Below, in pieces: positions 7,223 to 14,668 of a stretch of DNA of 42,643 bases. The stretch is from an uncultured Lachnospiraceae bacterium (GTDB lineage Bacteria; Bacillota; Clostridia; Lachnospirales; Lachnospiraceae), in the NCBI GenBank assembly GCA_949740725.1, contig CATJIO010000075.1, forward strand, positions 1 through 42,643, read 5' to 3'. Positions within the stretch are counted from its first letter, which is position 1; each line of letters starts with the position of its first letter. A program made the translations under genes and the position numbers. Under the pieces are notes generated by a model, which worked only from the letters and a program-made list of their open reading frames with translations, did no database searches and was not told the origin of the DNA.

Positions 7223-9214
7223 CTAACTCAATCGATATATTCTCAATCCATCAAACATCTTAAGCATAGCAAGCATGCACTCCATTGGCTCTGTATCCTT
7301 GTCCTGCTCTGCCTTATCCAGCCGGTTGTAATTTTCCTTCGCCTGGTCCAAGGATATCTCCCTCTGGCCCTCTGCAAGCTCTGGAATCATATCCCAATGC
7401 TGCCTTACAAGGTCACGCCCATTCCTGTCCGGAGTGCCGTATGCCCACCCCATGTCCAAATGCTCCTGTAGCCATCTCTGATGCTCTAACACACCGATCT
7501 GAATCAGCTGATCTGCCTCAAATCCTTCCAGCAGCTCAAAGTCAACTGCCTTATCGGTGTAAAAGCAACCGATTTCATTCATATATTTCGCAAACGCTTT
7601 TGCCTGATTAATATTGGAAAGCTTATACTCCAGAGAAAGGGCTTTAAACCCATTAGTAAACTGATCAATCATCTGATCATTTGATAAAAACTTATCTTCC
7701 TGGCCAGCATTCTTTGCCGCCTTCCATTCTGCGCTGTCCCATCGCCCATTCAGGATAATCGCGAAATTGTACAAATGGATAAAGGTGCTGTCCGACAAAT
7801 AACGTTTGCTATTTTCGCGAAAATTTGAGGCAAGCCCTGTCTCCACTGAAAGCTTTATTTTGGTCAAATCAACAATTCTCTCTATATCCTCCTGAAAGCC
7901 TGACACGCCATTCTTCTTGATGTACATACTGGAATATGCTTTTAATCCAGGTGCCTTTCCCTGGTGATTCTGAAGCCATTCGATATAGGTATCCTTAAAG
8001 CCATTGATCTTGGCAATTTCCTTTTCGTCAAATAAATAAACTGCTTTTATGCCATTGTTGGAGAAATCAAACGTACACCCCATGGGATGTAGCTCCCTTT
8101 TCGAATTTCTTCCGTAAGCCGTTCTGTCCCAACACTGCAGCTCATCGCAAAGCATCAACATATAGGCCAGCGGATGTAATTCTGCTCTGAATGGCTTATT
8201 CTGGTCACTTTTATAATTGGCAATACAAAATTTATACAAACTGTTATGCATCAAAATCGCGGTCAGGGAATCCAGATGCTCCGCCTTCAGCTCACAGCCC
8301 ATCTCGCCAAAAAGCTTTTTAAACAGCACTAATGCGCTAAAATATGCATGATCCATAAAATGATTAAATTTATTCGGCTGTGTTGGCTTTTCCACTAAAT
8401 ACTCCAGCATCTGGTTCTCGGAAAAATCATAGACCGCCCCTAGCTTTTTCGATAAACTATAGGCAAATAATTCATTGGTCGTGGTGTAATCCGCTTTTCC
8501 AACTATGCTTTCTAAGGATGCCCTTGTATGCTCATCAATCGTCAGGAAGGGCTCGAGCCCATGATAAGCGACAAATGGCCGCTCCTCTCTCTTGTCTCCC
8601 CCAACTTCAAAATAAGATGCCACCTGCTCGAATGGCAGCTCAAAAGGATAGCCGATATCATGAAATAATGAAGCAAGTCCCCAATACTGTAAATAGTGGC
8701 AGGCTGCCTCATGTTCCCCAGACAGATGATAGTATTCCTGATATGTAGCCCGATAAATTTGATTCGTCTGATAAACAGCAAGTCCTAAGGCAAAGACATA
8801 AACTGAATGAGAGTAATGATCCCTGTGCTTCATTAAAAGGGTGCTTCCATTTGCTTCAAATTCCGAGAGCAGCTCGATCATCCTTCTTGTCTTCTCATAG
8901 TCCCCCACAAACATTTCCAGATAGCAGAAATACACATCAAATGCATCCTCTTTTTTCCCAGATTTCAAAAACCGGTTCAGTGCATTTTCCAGACATAATC
9001 GATCAATATCTTTTTCCATATTATAAGGAATCTGCCCTGGCTTCAGGCTGGTTCCGTCAAAATCAAACCGGCCTGCATCTAAGTTGGACGCCTTCGCCCA
9101 ATCAAACCTTAATCCCTGGCAGTCCTCCCGAATAAACGACAGTACCGCCTGCTCCAGGCTATGCGCTTCATAGCCTCTTTCTGCCAGTTTATTCTTCAGC
9201 ATTGTGTATCCCAT
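7223..9214 (-). CDS. HD-domain protein with C-terminal RyR domain
   Basis: This is a 663-residue protein and the first gene of the run. An HD phosphohydrolase-like core is visible: H136 in YSHSVYVFALG, then H185-D186 in LFHDIGYPFELPF, with further His residues downstream. Near the C-terminus (about 574-645) the pattern EHQRW, GWAYG, a His-x4-Pro-x-Leu motif and later DKAEQDKD matches the RyR repeat domain of ryanodine receptors. That domain also occurs in bacterial operons thought to act in biological conflict. HD enzymes often cleave nucleotides and RyR may bind a nucleotide or ligand, so a ligand-gated hydrolase or sensor is plausible. An AGGAGG-like site (GGAGG, complement of 9221-9225) lies 6 nt before ATG. 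Confidence 0.8.
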   Translation of the reverse strand: MGYTMLKNKLAERGYEAHSLEQAVLSFIREDCQGLRFDWAKASNLDAGRFDFDGTSLKPGQIPYNMEKDIDRLCLENALNRFLKSGKKEDAFDVYFCYLEMFVGDYEKTRRMIELLSEFEANGSTLLMKHRDHYSHSVYVFALGLAVYQTNQIYRATYQEYYHLSGEHEAACHYLQYWGLASLFHDIGYPFELPFEQVASYFEVGGDKREERPFVAYHGLEPFLTIDEHTRASLESIVGKADYTTTNELFAYSLSKKLGAVYDFSENQMLEYLVEKPTQPNKFNHFMDHAYFSALVLFKKLFGEMGCELKAEHLDSLTAILMHNSLYKFCIANYKSDQNKPFRAELHPLAYMLMLCDELQCWDRTAYGRNSKRELHPMGCTFDFSNNGIKAVYLFDEKEIAKINGFKDTYIEWLQNHQGKAPGLKAYSSMYIKKNGVSGFQEDIERIVDLTKIKLSVETGLASNFRENSKRYLSDSTFIHLYNFAIILNGRWDSAEWKAAKNAGQEDKFLSNDQMIDQFTNGFKALSLEYKLSNINQAKAFAKYMNEIGCFYTDKAVDFELLEGFEADQLIQIGVLEHQRWLQEHLDMGWAYGTPDRNGRDLVRQHWDMIPELAEGQREISLDQAKENYNRLDKAEQDKDTEPMECMLAMLKMFDGLRIYRLS

Positions 9215-9269
9215 AATCTACCTCCAAAAATGATTTGTTATTCGTCATTTTTAATTATTGTCTGGCTTT

Positions 9270-9300
9270 ATAATACCCCCCCCGAGCCAAGTTTTGTCAA
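9270..9300 (-). promoter_or_regulatory. Promoter of the HD-RyR/TIR operon with a G8 tract in the spacer
   Basis: On the minus strand, TTGACA (9300-9295, perfect) is followed by a 19-bp spacer and TATTAT (9275-9270, one mismatch). The eight bases next to the -10 box (9283-9276) are all G. Nineteen base pairs is longer than the 17 usually preferred. Loss of one or two G bases would bring spacing to 18 or 17. The expected transcript has a leader of about 50 nt to the ATG at 9214. An alternative -10 (TATAAA) lies 3 bp further on, at a poorer spacing of 22. Confidence 0.75.
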
Positions 9301-9405
9301 TATGCGTCTTATGCTACAGACTATTTTTTGGTGTGCTCTGGCGCTTCTTACGCAGTGCCGGAATGTGGAGTGTTTCTCTTTCATAGGAAAATGGTTTGAT
9401 AAAAT

Positions 9406-9428
9406 AAAAAAAGCCCTCCAAAAAGGGC
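9406..9428 (-). terminator. Rho-independent terminator (minus strand)
   Basis: On the minus strand a GCCCT/AGGGC stem (9428-9424 with 9417-9413) is followed at once by seven T (9412-9406) and further T-rich sequence. It would end transcription coming from the MarR/MATE remnants and insulate the operon promoter at 9300. Confidence 0.75.
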
Positions 9429-9433
9429 GCCAC

Positions 9434-9763
9434 TCACAAAACAGTATAAGAATGTTTTTGAGGAACGGCATAGCTAAAGCTATGCCGTTCCTCCGTTATG
9501 TAGCTCATCCAGTATAACTGGTATCCATTCACCCAAGTCCAGAGATACTTCCGTATTTTGCTGAGATTGGCGTTGTGTTTTTTTATTCCATAACGAAGGG
9601 GAAGTACTAGAATCAAGGGAATTAGGAAAAATACCTGTCTGGCCAATGCCAATAAAGCTCCTTTCATTGCCTTTCCTATGGCGGTAAAAAAATTGGAAGA
9701 AAGCAGCTGTACCCCGACCAGCACCATAAACAGATATGTTTGTACCTTGTCAATCACAGACAA
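9434..9763 (-). pseudogene. C-terminal remnant of a MATE-family transporter
   Basis: The translated start of this stretch (VIDKVQTYLFMVLVGVQLL, then SNFFTAIGKAMKGALLALAR and FFLIPLILVLPLRYGI) is the typical eleventh and twelfth helix region of MATE multidrug exporters. A normal MATE protein is about 450 residues, so roughly 350 N-terminal residues are missing. After LRYGI the sequence stops resembling MATE proteins. It abuts a MarR-type remnant, a frequent regulator/pump pairing, so an internal deletion probably removed the regulator end and the front of the pump. Not expected to be functional. Confidence 0.7.
9460..9493. repeat. Perfect 16-bp inverted repeat with 2-nt loop
   Basis: GAGGAACGGCATAGCT (9460-9475) is followed by AA and then its exact reverse complement (9478-9493). 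No T-run follows on either strand, so it is not a standard terminator. It sits in the scar region just past the MATE remnant and may be the end or core of a lost mobile element. Confidence 0.6.
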
Positions 9764-9905
9764 TGCACGTTTGTGGGATGCAGCTTACACGTCTGCTTGT
9801 CCTTATCATGCGGGGAGCGGGTAATCATTCCCTGCTTTTCTAAGGCCGCAACTGTCCGTACAATATTGCTCGGATGGACATAAAACATATCCATCAAAGA
9901 ATGCT
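9754..9905 (-). pseudogene. Remnant of a MarR-type regulator
   Basis: A minus-strand frame ending at the stop codon 9756-9754 reads ILQHSLMDMFYVHPSNIVRT, then VAALEKQGMITRSPHDKDKQ. This is the recognition helix and wing of a MarR-type winged helix. No matching N-terminal dimerisation region is found upstream, so the gene is truncated. It lies directly before the MATE remnant, consistent with an old marR-mate pair broken by deletion. Confidence 0.6.
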
Positions 9906-10190
9906 GCAAAATACCGGGCGAGTGGCAGATTTTAATGTAAGAACATATACTGACTGCTGTTTAGTCCAAAAGGCGCAAGCTGTTTGTCCAAATAGATTTT
10001 GTAAAATTGGTCTGCCACCAAAAGCCACTTTAATAGTTTCATCGATGTTACCTCCAATCGATACGGTTACCGTTGGACAATTTTTAGAATCACAAGCAAA
10101 ATTTATTGGGACGAATGTCTGCGTCACCGATTTTTCCGCTACGAAAAAGCGGATGGGCTTCAACCGGCTGAGGAAATGCAACTAGAAGCA
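9906..10190. other. Degraded stretch with no assignable gene
   Basis: Open frames of about 95-103 codons exist on both strands (10181-9894 minus, 9874-10185 plus). They overlap the regulator remnant, lack convincing ribosome sites and match no family I know. The last 80 bases also read in a third frame (plus, ending in a stop near 10193) as a charged C-terminus-like peptide. This is best read as decayed coding sequence. Confidence 0.4.
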
Positions 10191-10197
10191 TAGACCC

Positions 10198-10234
10198 AGA
10201 GCCGATAACACGCAGAAATGCGGTTATCGGCTCT
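10198..10234. terminator. 12-bp stem-loop, possible terminator
   Basis: AGAGCCGATAAC (10198-10209) pairs exactly with GTTATCGGCTCT (10223-10234) around a 13-nt loop. It lies 50 bp past the stop of the minus-strand DUF1292 gene. No T-run follows on the minus strand and only T-rich sequence on the plus strand, so strength and direction are uncertain. Confidence 0.45.
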
Positions 10235-10283
10235 GTTATGTTATTAAGAGATTAAAGCCCTCCAATGTTCAACATTAGGAAGT

Positions 10284-10622
10284 TTATTCCTCTTCTCCCA
10301 CAATCTCATCATACTCTGCCGCATCCAACATCTCATCGAATGCGTCGGACACAATTTCAAATTCCTCATCATCCTCAATATTCTCCAAATTCGGCTGCCC
10401 GTCCGCATCCTCCGAATAGCGATAGAGATACACTTCTCCCTCATCTGCCGCCGGTCCCTCCATGGGCAAAAGGGCGATATATTCCTTCTCTCCGGCCTGG
10501 AAGATATTGATAACCACACATTCCAGAGTGGTATCATCATCCAATGTCAAGGTTACCGTGGTTTCTTCCGGCTCTTCTCCACTTCCAACGAAATTGCCGT
10601 TAAACTTTTTATCGTCCTTCAT
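10284..10622 (-). CDS. DUF1292 family protein
   Basis: This is a 112-residue, very acidic protein. Residues about 20-100 match the DUF1292 (YrzB-like) pattern: VTLTLDDDTTLECVVINIF, then EYIALLPMEG and EVYLYRYSED. These small proteins are common in Firmicutes, often near ruvX and alaS-type genes, and have no known activity. Here it stands alone, between a MATE gene and the scar region. An AGGAGG site 7 nt before ATG fixes the start. Cytoplasmic; function unknown. Confidence 0.88.
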   Translation of the reverse strand: MKDDKKFNGNFVGSGEEPEETTVTLTLDDDTTLECVVINIFQAGEKEYIALLPMEGPAADEGEVYLYRYSEDADGQPNLENIEDDEEFEIVSDAFDEMLDAAEYDEIVGEEE

Positions 10623-10734
10623 GATTATTCCTCCTAAGATGATTTCCCCACACTTTCCCCCTTACTTTACCAGACCCCAGGGGAAAAAGCAAGGTTTTTA
10701 GCGTTCATTCTTTGTTAAATGAGCATAAATATTG

Positions 10735-12141
10735 CTATTTAGCTGAGTCTTGAGCCGGGACTCCCCCCGCGCTTTTCTCCCACTTCCCTATTCGATAAAC
10801 GATCACCGTAATCACCGCCCCCAATATCCAGGAGCATAGGAGGGAAAGCCAGATGCATTCATACCGTCCATTAGGCAGGTTTGGCGTTCTAGTCATATAG
10901 GCGATGCCATAGGCCAGGGGAACACGCACAGCTACCGTGGTAACCAGAGATATCCACATGGGTGTCATCGTATCCCCTGCCCCCCGCATCACGCCGGAAA
11001 GGCTCTGGGTCACTGCCATAGCGATATAGCCAGCAGCCAAAATCGCCATCATGTTGGCGCTCAGGGTAACCAGCTCTTCGGTATTCGTAAAAATAGCCAT
11101 TAAGTGATGGCCGAACATCAGGATCAATCCGGTAATTGCCGCGGAGGTCCCTGCTGCGATCAAGGTCCCCTGTTTCGCTCCCTGGTGGACCCGGTCATAC
11201 TGCTTTGCTCCCACATTCTGCCCCGAATAAGTGGTCATGGCTGTCCCGAAGGAGAAATTGGGCATCATGGCAAAGCCGTCCACCCTCATGATAATTACAT
11301 TTGCAGCGATCACCAGCTCCCCAAAACTGTTGGTGAGAGACTGTACAACCACCATGGCTAAGGAAAAAATGGCCTGGGTAATTCCGGAGGGCAGGCCCAG
11401 GCGCAAAACCGTCAAAATGTTCTCCCGGTGGGGCTTTAAATAAACCCCCTTCATATCAAACAGATGGGTCATCCTCCTAAGCTTTAAGAGGCAAAGAAGG
11501 GCGGAAGCCAGCTGGGCGATCACCGTAGCCAGAGCCACCCCGGCCACGCCCATCGGAAACCCAGCCACAAACCATACATCCAAAATAATATTAATAACCG
11601 TGGCGATTAAGAGATACACCAGTGCGGACAGGGAATCCCCCAGTCCACGCAAAATCCCGCAGAACATATTATAGTAGGCTACCCCGGCAATGCCCATCAG
11701 TAGGATGAACAGATAGGATGCGCACCAGTCCAGGATACTTTCCGGAGTCTTGAGGAGGATAAGCACCGGGCGGATCAGAGCCGCGCCTAAAATCATCAGG
11801 AGCAGGGAAGAGGCTGCTGTCAGCGTAATGGTGCTTCCAATGGTTCTGGATAAGTTTTCCCGATCCCGGGAGCCAAAATACTGAGAAACCATAATGCTCG
11901 TTCCCATGGCAATCCCCACAAACAGTACCAGCAGCAGATTTAAAATCGGACTTGCGCTCCCCACAGCCGCCAGAGCATTGTCCCCCACATACCGCCCTAC
12001 CACAATGCTGTCCACGGTATTGTAAAGCTGCTGGGCAATATTCCCGATAAGCATCGGGATAGTAAATGCCACGATCTTTTCCCATGGTTTTCCTTCCGTC
12101 ATATCCACCTGGGCAAATAATTGCTTCATCTTTGATGTCAT
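10735..12141 (-). CDS. MATE-family efflux transporter
   Basis: The protein has about 468 residues with twelve predicted hydrophobic segments in two related halves. The MATE signature is seen in each half: TIPMLIGNIAQQLYNTVDSIVVGRYVG near the N-terminus and the equivalent LGLPSGITQAIFSLAMVVVQSLTNSFG after the middle. Such pumps export cationic drugs or metabolites using Na+ or H+ gradients. The reading frame can begin three codons earlier at TTG, but GAGAGG is 9 nt before the ATG at 12141 and directly touches the TTG, so ATG is preferred. It follows cobO by 70 bp and may share its transcript. Substrate unknown. Confidence 0.9.
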   Translation of the reverse strand: MTSKMKQLFAQVDMTEGKPWEKIVAFTIPMLIGNIAQQLYNTVDSIVVGRYVGDNALAAVGSASPILNLLLVLFVGIAMGTSIMVSQYFGSRDRENLSRTIGSTITLTAASSLLLMILGAALIRPVLILLKTPESILDWCASYLFILLMGIAGVAYYNMFCGILRGLGDSLSALVYLLIATVINIILDVWFVAGFPMGVAGVALATVIAQLASALLCLLKLRRMTHLFDMKGVYLKPHRENILTVLRLGLPSGITQAIFSLAMVVVQSLTNSFGELVIAANVIIMRVDGFAMMPNFSFGTAMTTYSGQNVGAKQYDRVHQGAKQGTLIAAGTSAAITGLILMFGHHLMAIFTNTEELVTLSANMMAILAAGYIAMAVTQSLSGVMRGAGDTMTPMWISLVTTVAVRVPLAYGIAYMTRTPNLPNGRYECIWLSLLCSWILGAVITVIVYRIGKWEKSAGGVPAQDSAK

Positions 12142-12219
12142 TGTTCCCAACCTCTCTAAAAAGACTTCTCTATCCAGAGCTCTCCGCCTGAGGCAGACTG
12201 TCCTGACAGCGCAAGGAGC

Positions 12220-12786
12220 TTACCACTCAATCCCTTTCCGGGCCAACAGCCCTCTGGTGTACGGATGCTTCACCATTGTCATCTCGGTCACATAGTCCGC
12301 CATCTCCAGAAGGGATTCCCAGGGATTCCGCCCCGTGAGAATCACCTCCAGATTTTCCCTGCGCTTTCTCAGGAATTGTTCCAGCTTTTCCCTAGCCACA
12401 AAGCCACTTTGGCATGCCCCCAAGATCTCATCCAAAATCACCAGATCAACTGGGTCAGTCAGCGGACAATCGCTTCTCTCCTCCCACAGTCCCCATTGGG
12501 ATACTGCCTGGTCAAAGTATTCATTGTAGTAGCGGGAAGCCATATCCCGCTCCTCCCTGGTCATGCGGAAGGAGAAACCGAAGCTCTGCTTGCAGGGCAG
12601 GAGCCGTATCCCCGGAACTCTGATTAAGGCTGGCACCTCTCCGGAATCCTCAGTTTTTAAGAACCGGGCAATCCCAACCTGAAATCCCCTTCCCACTGCC
12701 CGGATCCCTTGTCCCAAGGCTGCTGTGGTTTTTCCTTTTCCGTCTCCACAGTAGATATGGATCAGTCCAAGATTATTTTCCTTCAT
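12220..12786 (-). CDS. cobO: Cob(I)yrinic acid a,c-diamide adenosyltransferase (CobO/BtuR type)
   Basis: This is a 188-residue protein. The N-terminal P-loop GDGKGKTTAALG (residues 14-25) and the DLVILDEILGA segment (near 125-135) are the nucleotide-binding motifs of the CobA/CobO/BtuR family. This family transfers the adenosyl group of ATP to cobalt of corrinoids, giving the active B12 cofactor form. Length matches the family (about 180-200). The C-terminal TRGLLARKGIEW ending is also typical. Its ATG lies inside the end of the helicase gene (14-bp overlap), so it is translated from the same message. No other cobalamin gene is in this window, so salvage rather than full synthesis is the local inference. 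Confidence 0.92.
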   Translation of the reverse strand: MKENNLGLIHIYCGDGKGKTTAALGQGIRAVGRGFQVGIARFLKTEDSGEVPALIRVPGIRLLPCKQSFGFSFRMTREERDMASRYYNEYFDQAVSQWGLWEERSDCPLTDPVDLVILDEILGACQSGFVAREKLEQFLRKRRENLEVILTGRNPWESLLEMADYVTEMTMVKHPYTRGLLARKGIEW

Positions 12787-14638
12787 TTTTGCTATCCTCC
12801 AGATACTCCCTCACGAACCGGGAGACCTCCTGCTGCCGGTGGTAGCGCTCTTTCACACAGTACACGTGGAGCCGCTCCTTTGCCCTGGTCATAGCCACAT
12901 AGAACATTCGCCGCTCCTCCTCCATATCCGCCTCCAAAAGCGCCTTGTGATGAGGCGTCACCCCTTCATTGGCATCCAATATGTAGGTAATCCGAAATTC
13001 CAGGCCCTTGGCGCTGTGCATGGTCATCAGAGACACGCCTTCCTTCTTCTGGTTCCGATCCCTGGCCTGCTCTGCCAGCTGCTCCCTGTATTCTAAAATA
13101 TGGCGAAACCATGCCTCACAGGTAGGATACTCTGCCCCACTCTCCTGGATCTGATCCGCCACCTCCAAAAGTTCCTCCGGCTTCATCCGCCGGAATTTTG
13201 CATATTCATTCAGATAGTCATTATATCCCACCGCCTTCCGGATATAGTTTACCGCAGCGCCGGGAGCCATCTTCTTGATCATCATCAAATGGTACTGGAG
13301 ATCTTCGATCCGCTCCACCATCCATCCCTTATCCTGGTAAAAGGATTTTACCTGTTCCCAGTTTACCATCTCCCCCTCCAGAGCCTCCCGACTGATGTAA
13401 CGCTTCGGGCGGTTGATCACGGAAAGCACCCTGGCACGCTCCACATGGCCCCTGGCCACCAGAATGTAATCCAGGATATTTTTCGCGATCCAGTGATCGT
13501 AAATATTGGGGAGCACGTCCCGGATCTGAAAGGGGATATTATACTCCATCATCTTTTCCACCAGAAGCCTTGGCCCCTGGTTTGTCCGGAACAGCACGGC
13601 TATCTCCTCATAGGAGGCTCCCGCCTGCACATAGTCCCGGATTTCCTGGCATATGGCCTCCGCCTCCCTGGCCCCGTCCTGCCACATCCTGGTAATCACC
13701 GGCCTGCCGCCCTTTTTCGCAGCATAGATGTCCTTGGGAAACCGGGTCTTATTATGGAGGATCAGCCTCCCCGCCGTCTCCACGATCTGGGGGGTTGAAC
13801 GGTAATTGGTGCCCAGCAGCACCTGCTTTGCCTCCGGGTAATCTCCAGGAAAGCCCAGCATCAGCTCCGGCCGGGCCCCGCGGAACCGGTAGATGGACTG
13901 ATCGTCATCCCCCACAATAAACAGATTATTCTCTGGCAAAGCCATCATCCGGATCACCTCGTACTGGATCCGGTTAATATCCTGGAATTCATCAATCAGA
14001 ATATAGGGGTACTTCCTCTGCCAGGCGGAAAGGATGTCCTTCCGTTCCCGGAACAGCTGATAGCACATCACCAGCATATCATCGAAGTCCAGCAGCCCCA
14101 GTTGCCGCATCTGTGTCTCGTAGGCCTGATACAAGGATTTAAAGATCTCCTCAGAACAATTTTTCGCATAGTAGTGATCTAAGGACAGCATTTCCCCCTT
14201 TACCCCGCTGATCTCGCTTAAGATCGACTGGATAAACTCCCCCTCGTCCTCCACATCCAGGTTCAGCTTTTCCATCTGCACGCGGATGAACTGGATCTTC
14301 TGCTCTTCCCTGACGATATTGGAGTGGTCATACTGATACGCCAGCTTTAAAATTCGAAAAAATACAGAGTGGAAGGTGCCAAAGCTGACCCTTCCACCAG
14401 ACTGTCCCTTATCGAAAGCCAGATACCTTTCCTCCATCTCCCTGGCAGCCGCCCTGGTAAAGGTGATCACCAGAATATTCGAGGGATTCACCCCCTGTTC
14501 CTGGACCAGGTGCCTGACCCGGCCCACGATCACCGTGGTTTTCCCTGAACCAGGCCCGGCCAGCACCATCATTGGCCCCTTCCCATGGCTCACCGCCTGG
14601 GACTGCGCTTGATTAAAAGGCATGGTATTTCCTCGCAT
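12773..14638 (-). CDS. UvrD/PcrA-type superfamily 1 DNA helicase
   Basis: This is a 621-residue protein with the full set of UvrD-family helicase motifs: Q motif FNQAQSQAV, Walker A AGPGSGKTT (27-35), motif Ia ITFTRAAAREM, Walker B/DEAD-like LIDEFQD (near 215), motif III VGDDDQSIYRFRGA, motif IV NYRST, motif V MTMHSAKGLEF (near 540) and motif VI RRMFYVAMTRAKERL. It should unwind DNA 3' to 5' using ATP, in repair or replication restart. It is about 100 residues shorter than PcrA and lacks that protein's C-terminal tail, so it is probably a paralogue of PcrA. It is 30 bp after gltX and overlaps cobO. Confidence 0.92.
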   Translation of the reverse strand: MRGNTMPFNQAQSQAVSHGKGPMMVLAGPGSGKTTVIVGRVRHLVQEQGVNPSNILVITFTRAAAREMEERYLAFDKGQSGGRVSFGTFHSVFFRILKLAYQYDHSNIVREEQKIQFIRVQMEKLNLDVEDEGEFIQSILSEISGVKGEMLSLDHYYAKNCSEEIFKSLYQAYETQMRQLGLLDFDDMLVMCYQLFRERKDILSAWQRKYPYILIDEFQDINRIQYEVIRMMALPENNLFIVGDDDQSIYRFRGARPELMLGFPGDYPEAKQVLLGTNYRSTPQIVETAGRLILHNKTRFPKDIYAAKKGGRPVITRMWQDGAREAEAICQEIRDYVQAGASYEEIAVLFRTNQGPRLLVEKMMEYNIPFQIRDVLPNIYDHWIAKNILDYILVARGHVERARVLSVINRPKRYISREALEGEMVNWEQVKSFYQDKGWMVERIEDLQYHLMMIKKMAPGAAVNYIRKAVGYNDYLNEYAKFRRMKPEELLEVADQIQESGAEYPTCEAWFRHILEYREQLAEQARDRNQKKEGVSLMTMHSAKGLEFRITYILDANEGVTPHHKALLEADMEEERRMFYVAMTRAKERLHVYCVKERYHRQQEVSRFVREYLEDSKNEGK

Positions 14639-14668
14639 TAAAATGAATCCATGGGCAAAAAAGAATCT

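Noticed and set aside
9894-10181. Open frames of about 95-103 codons on both strands
   Set aside because: They overlap the MarR remnant, have no ribosome site and match no family I could name. A faint likeness to a fumarase-type GIGG segment was too weak to use.
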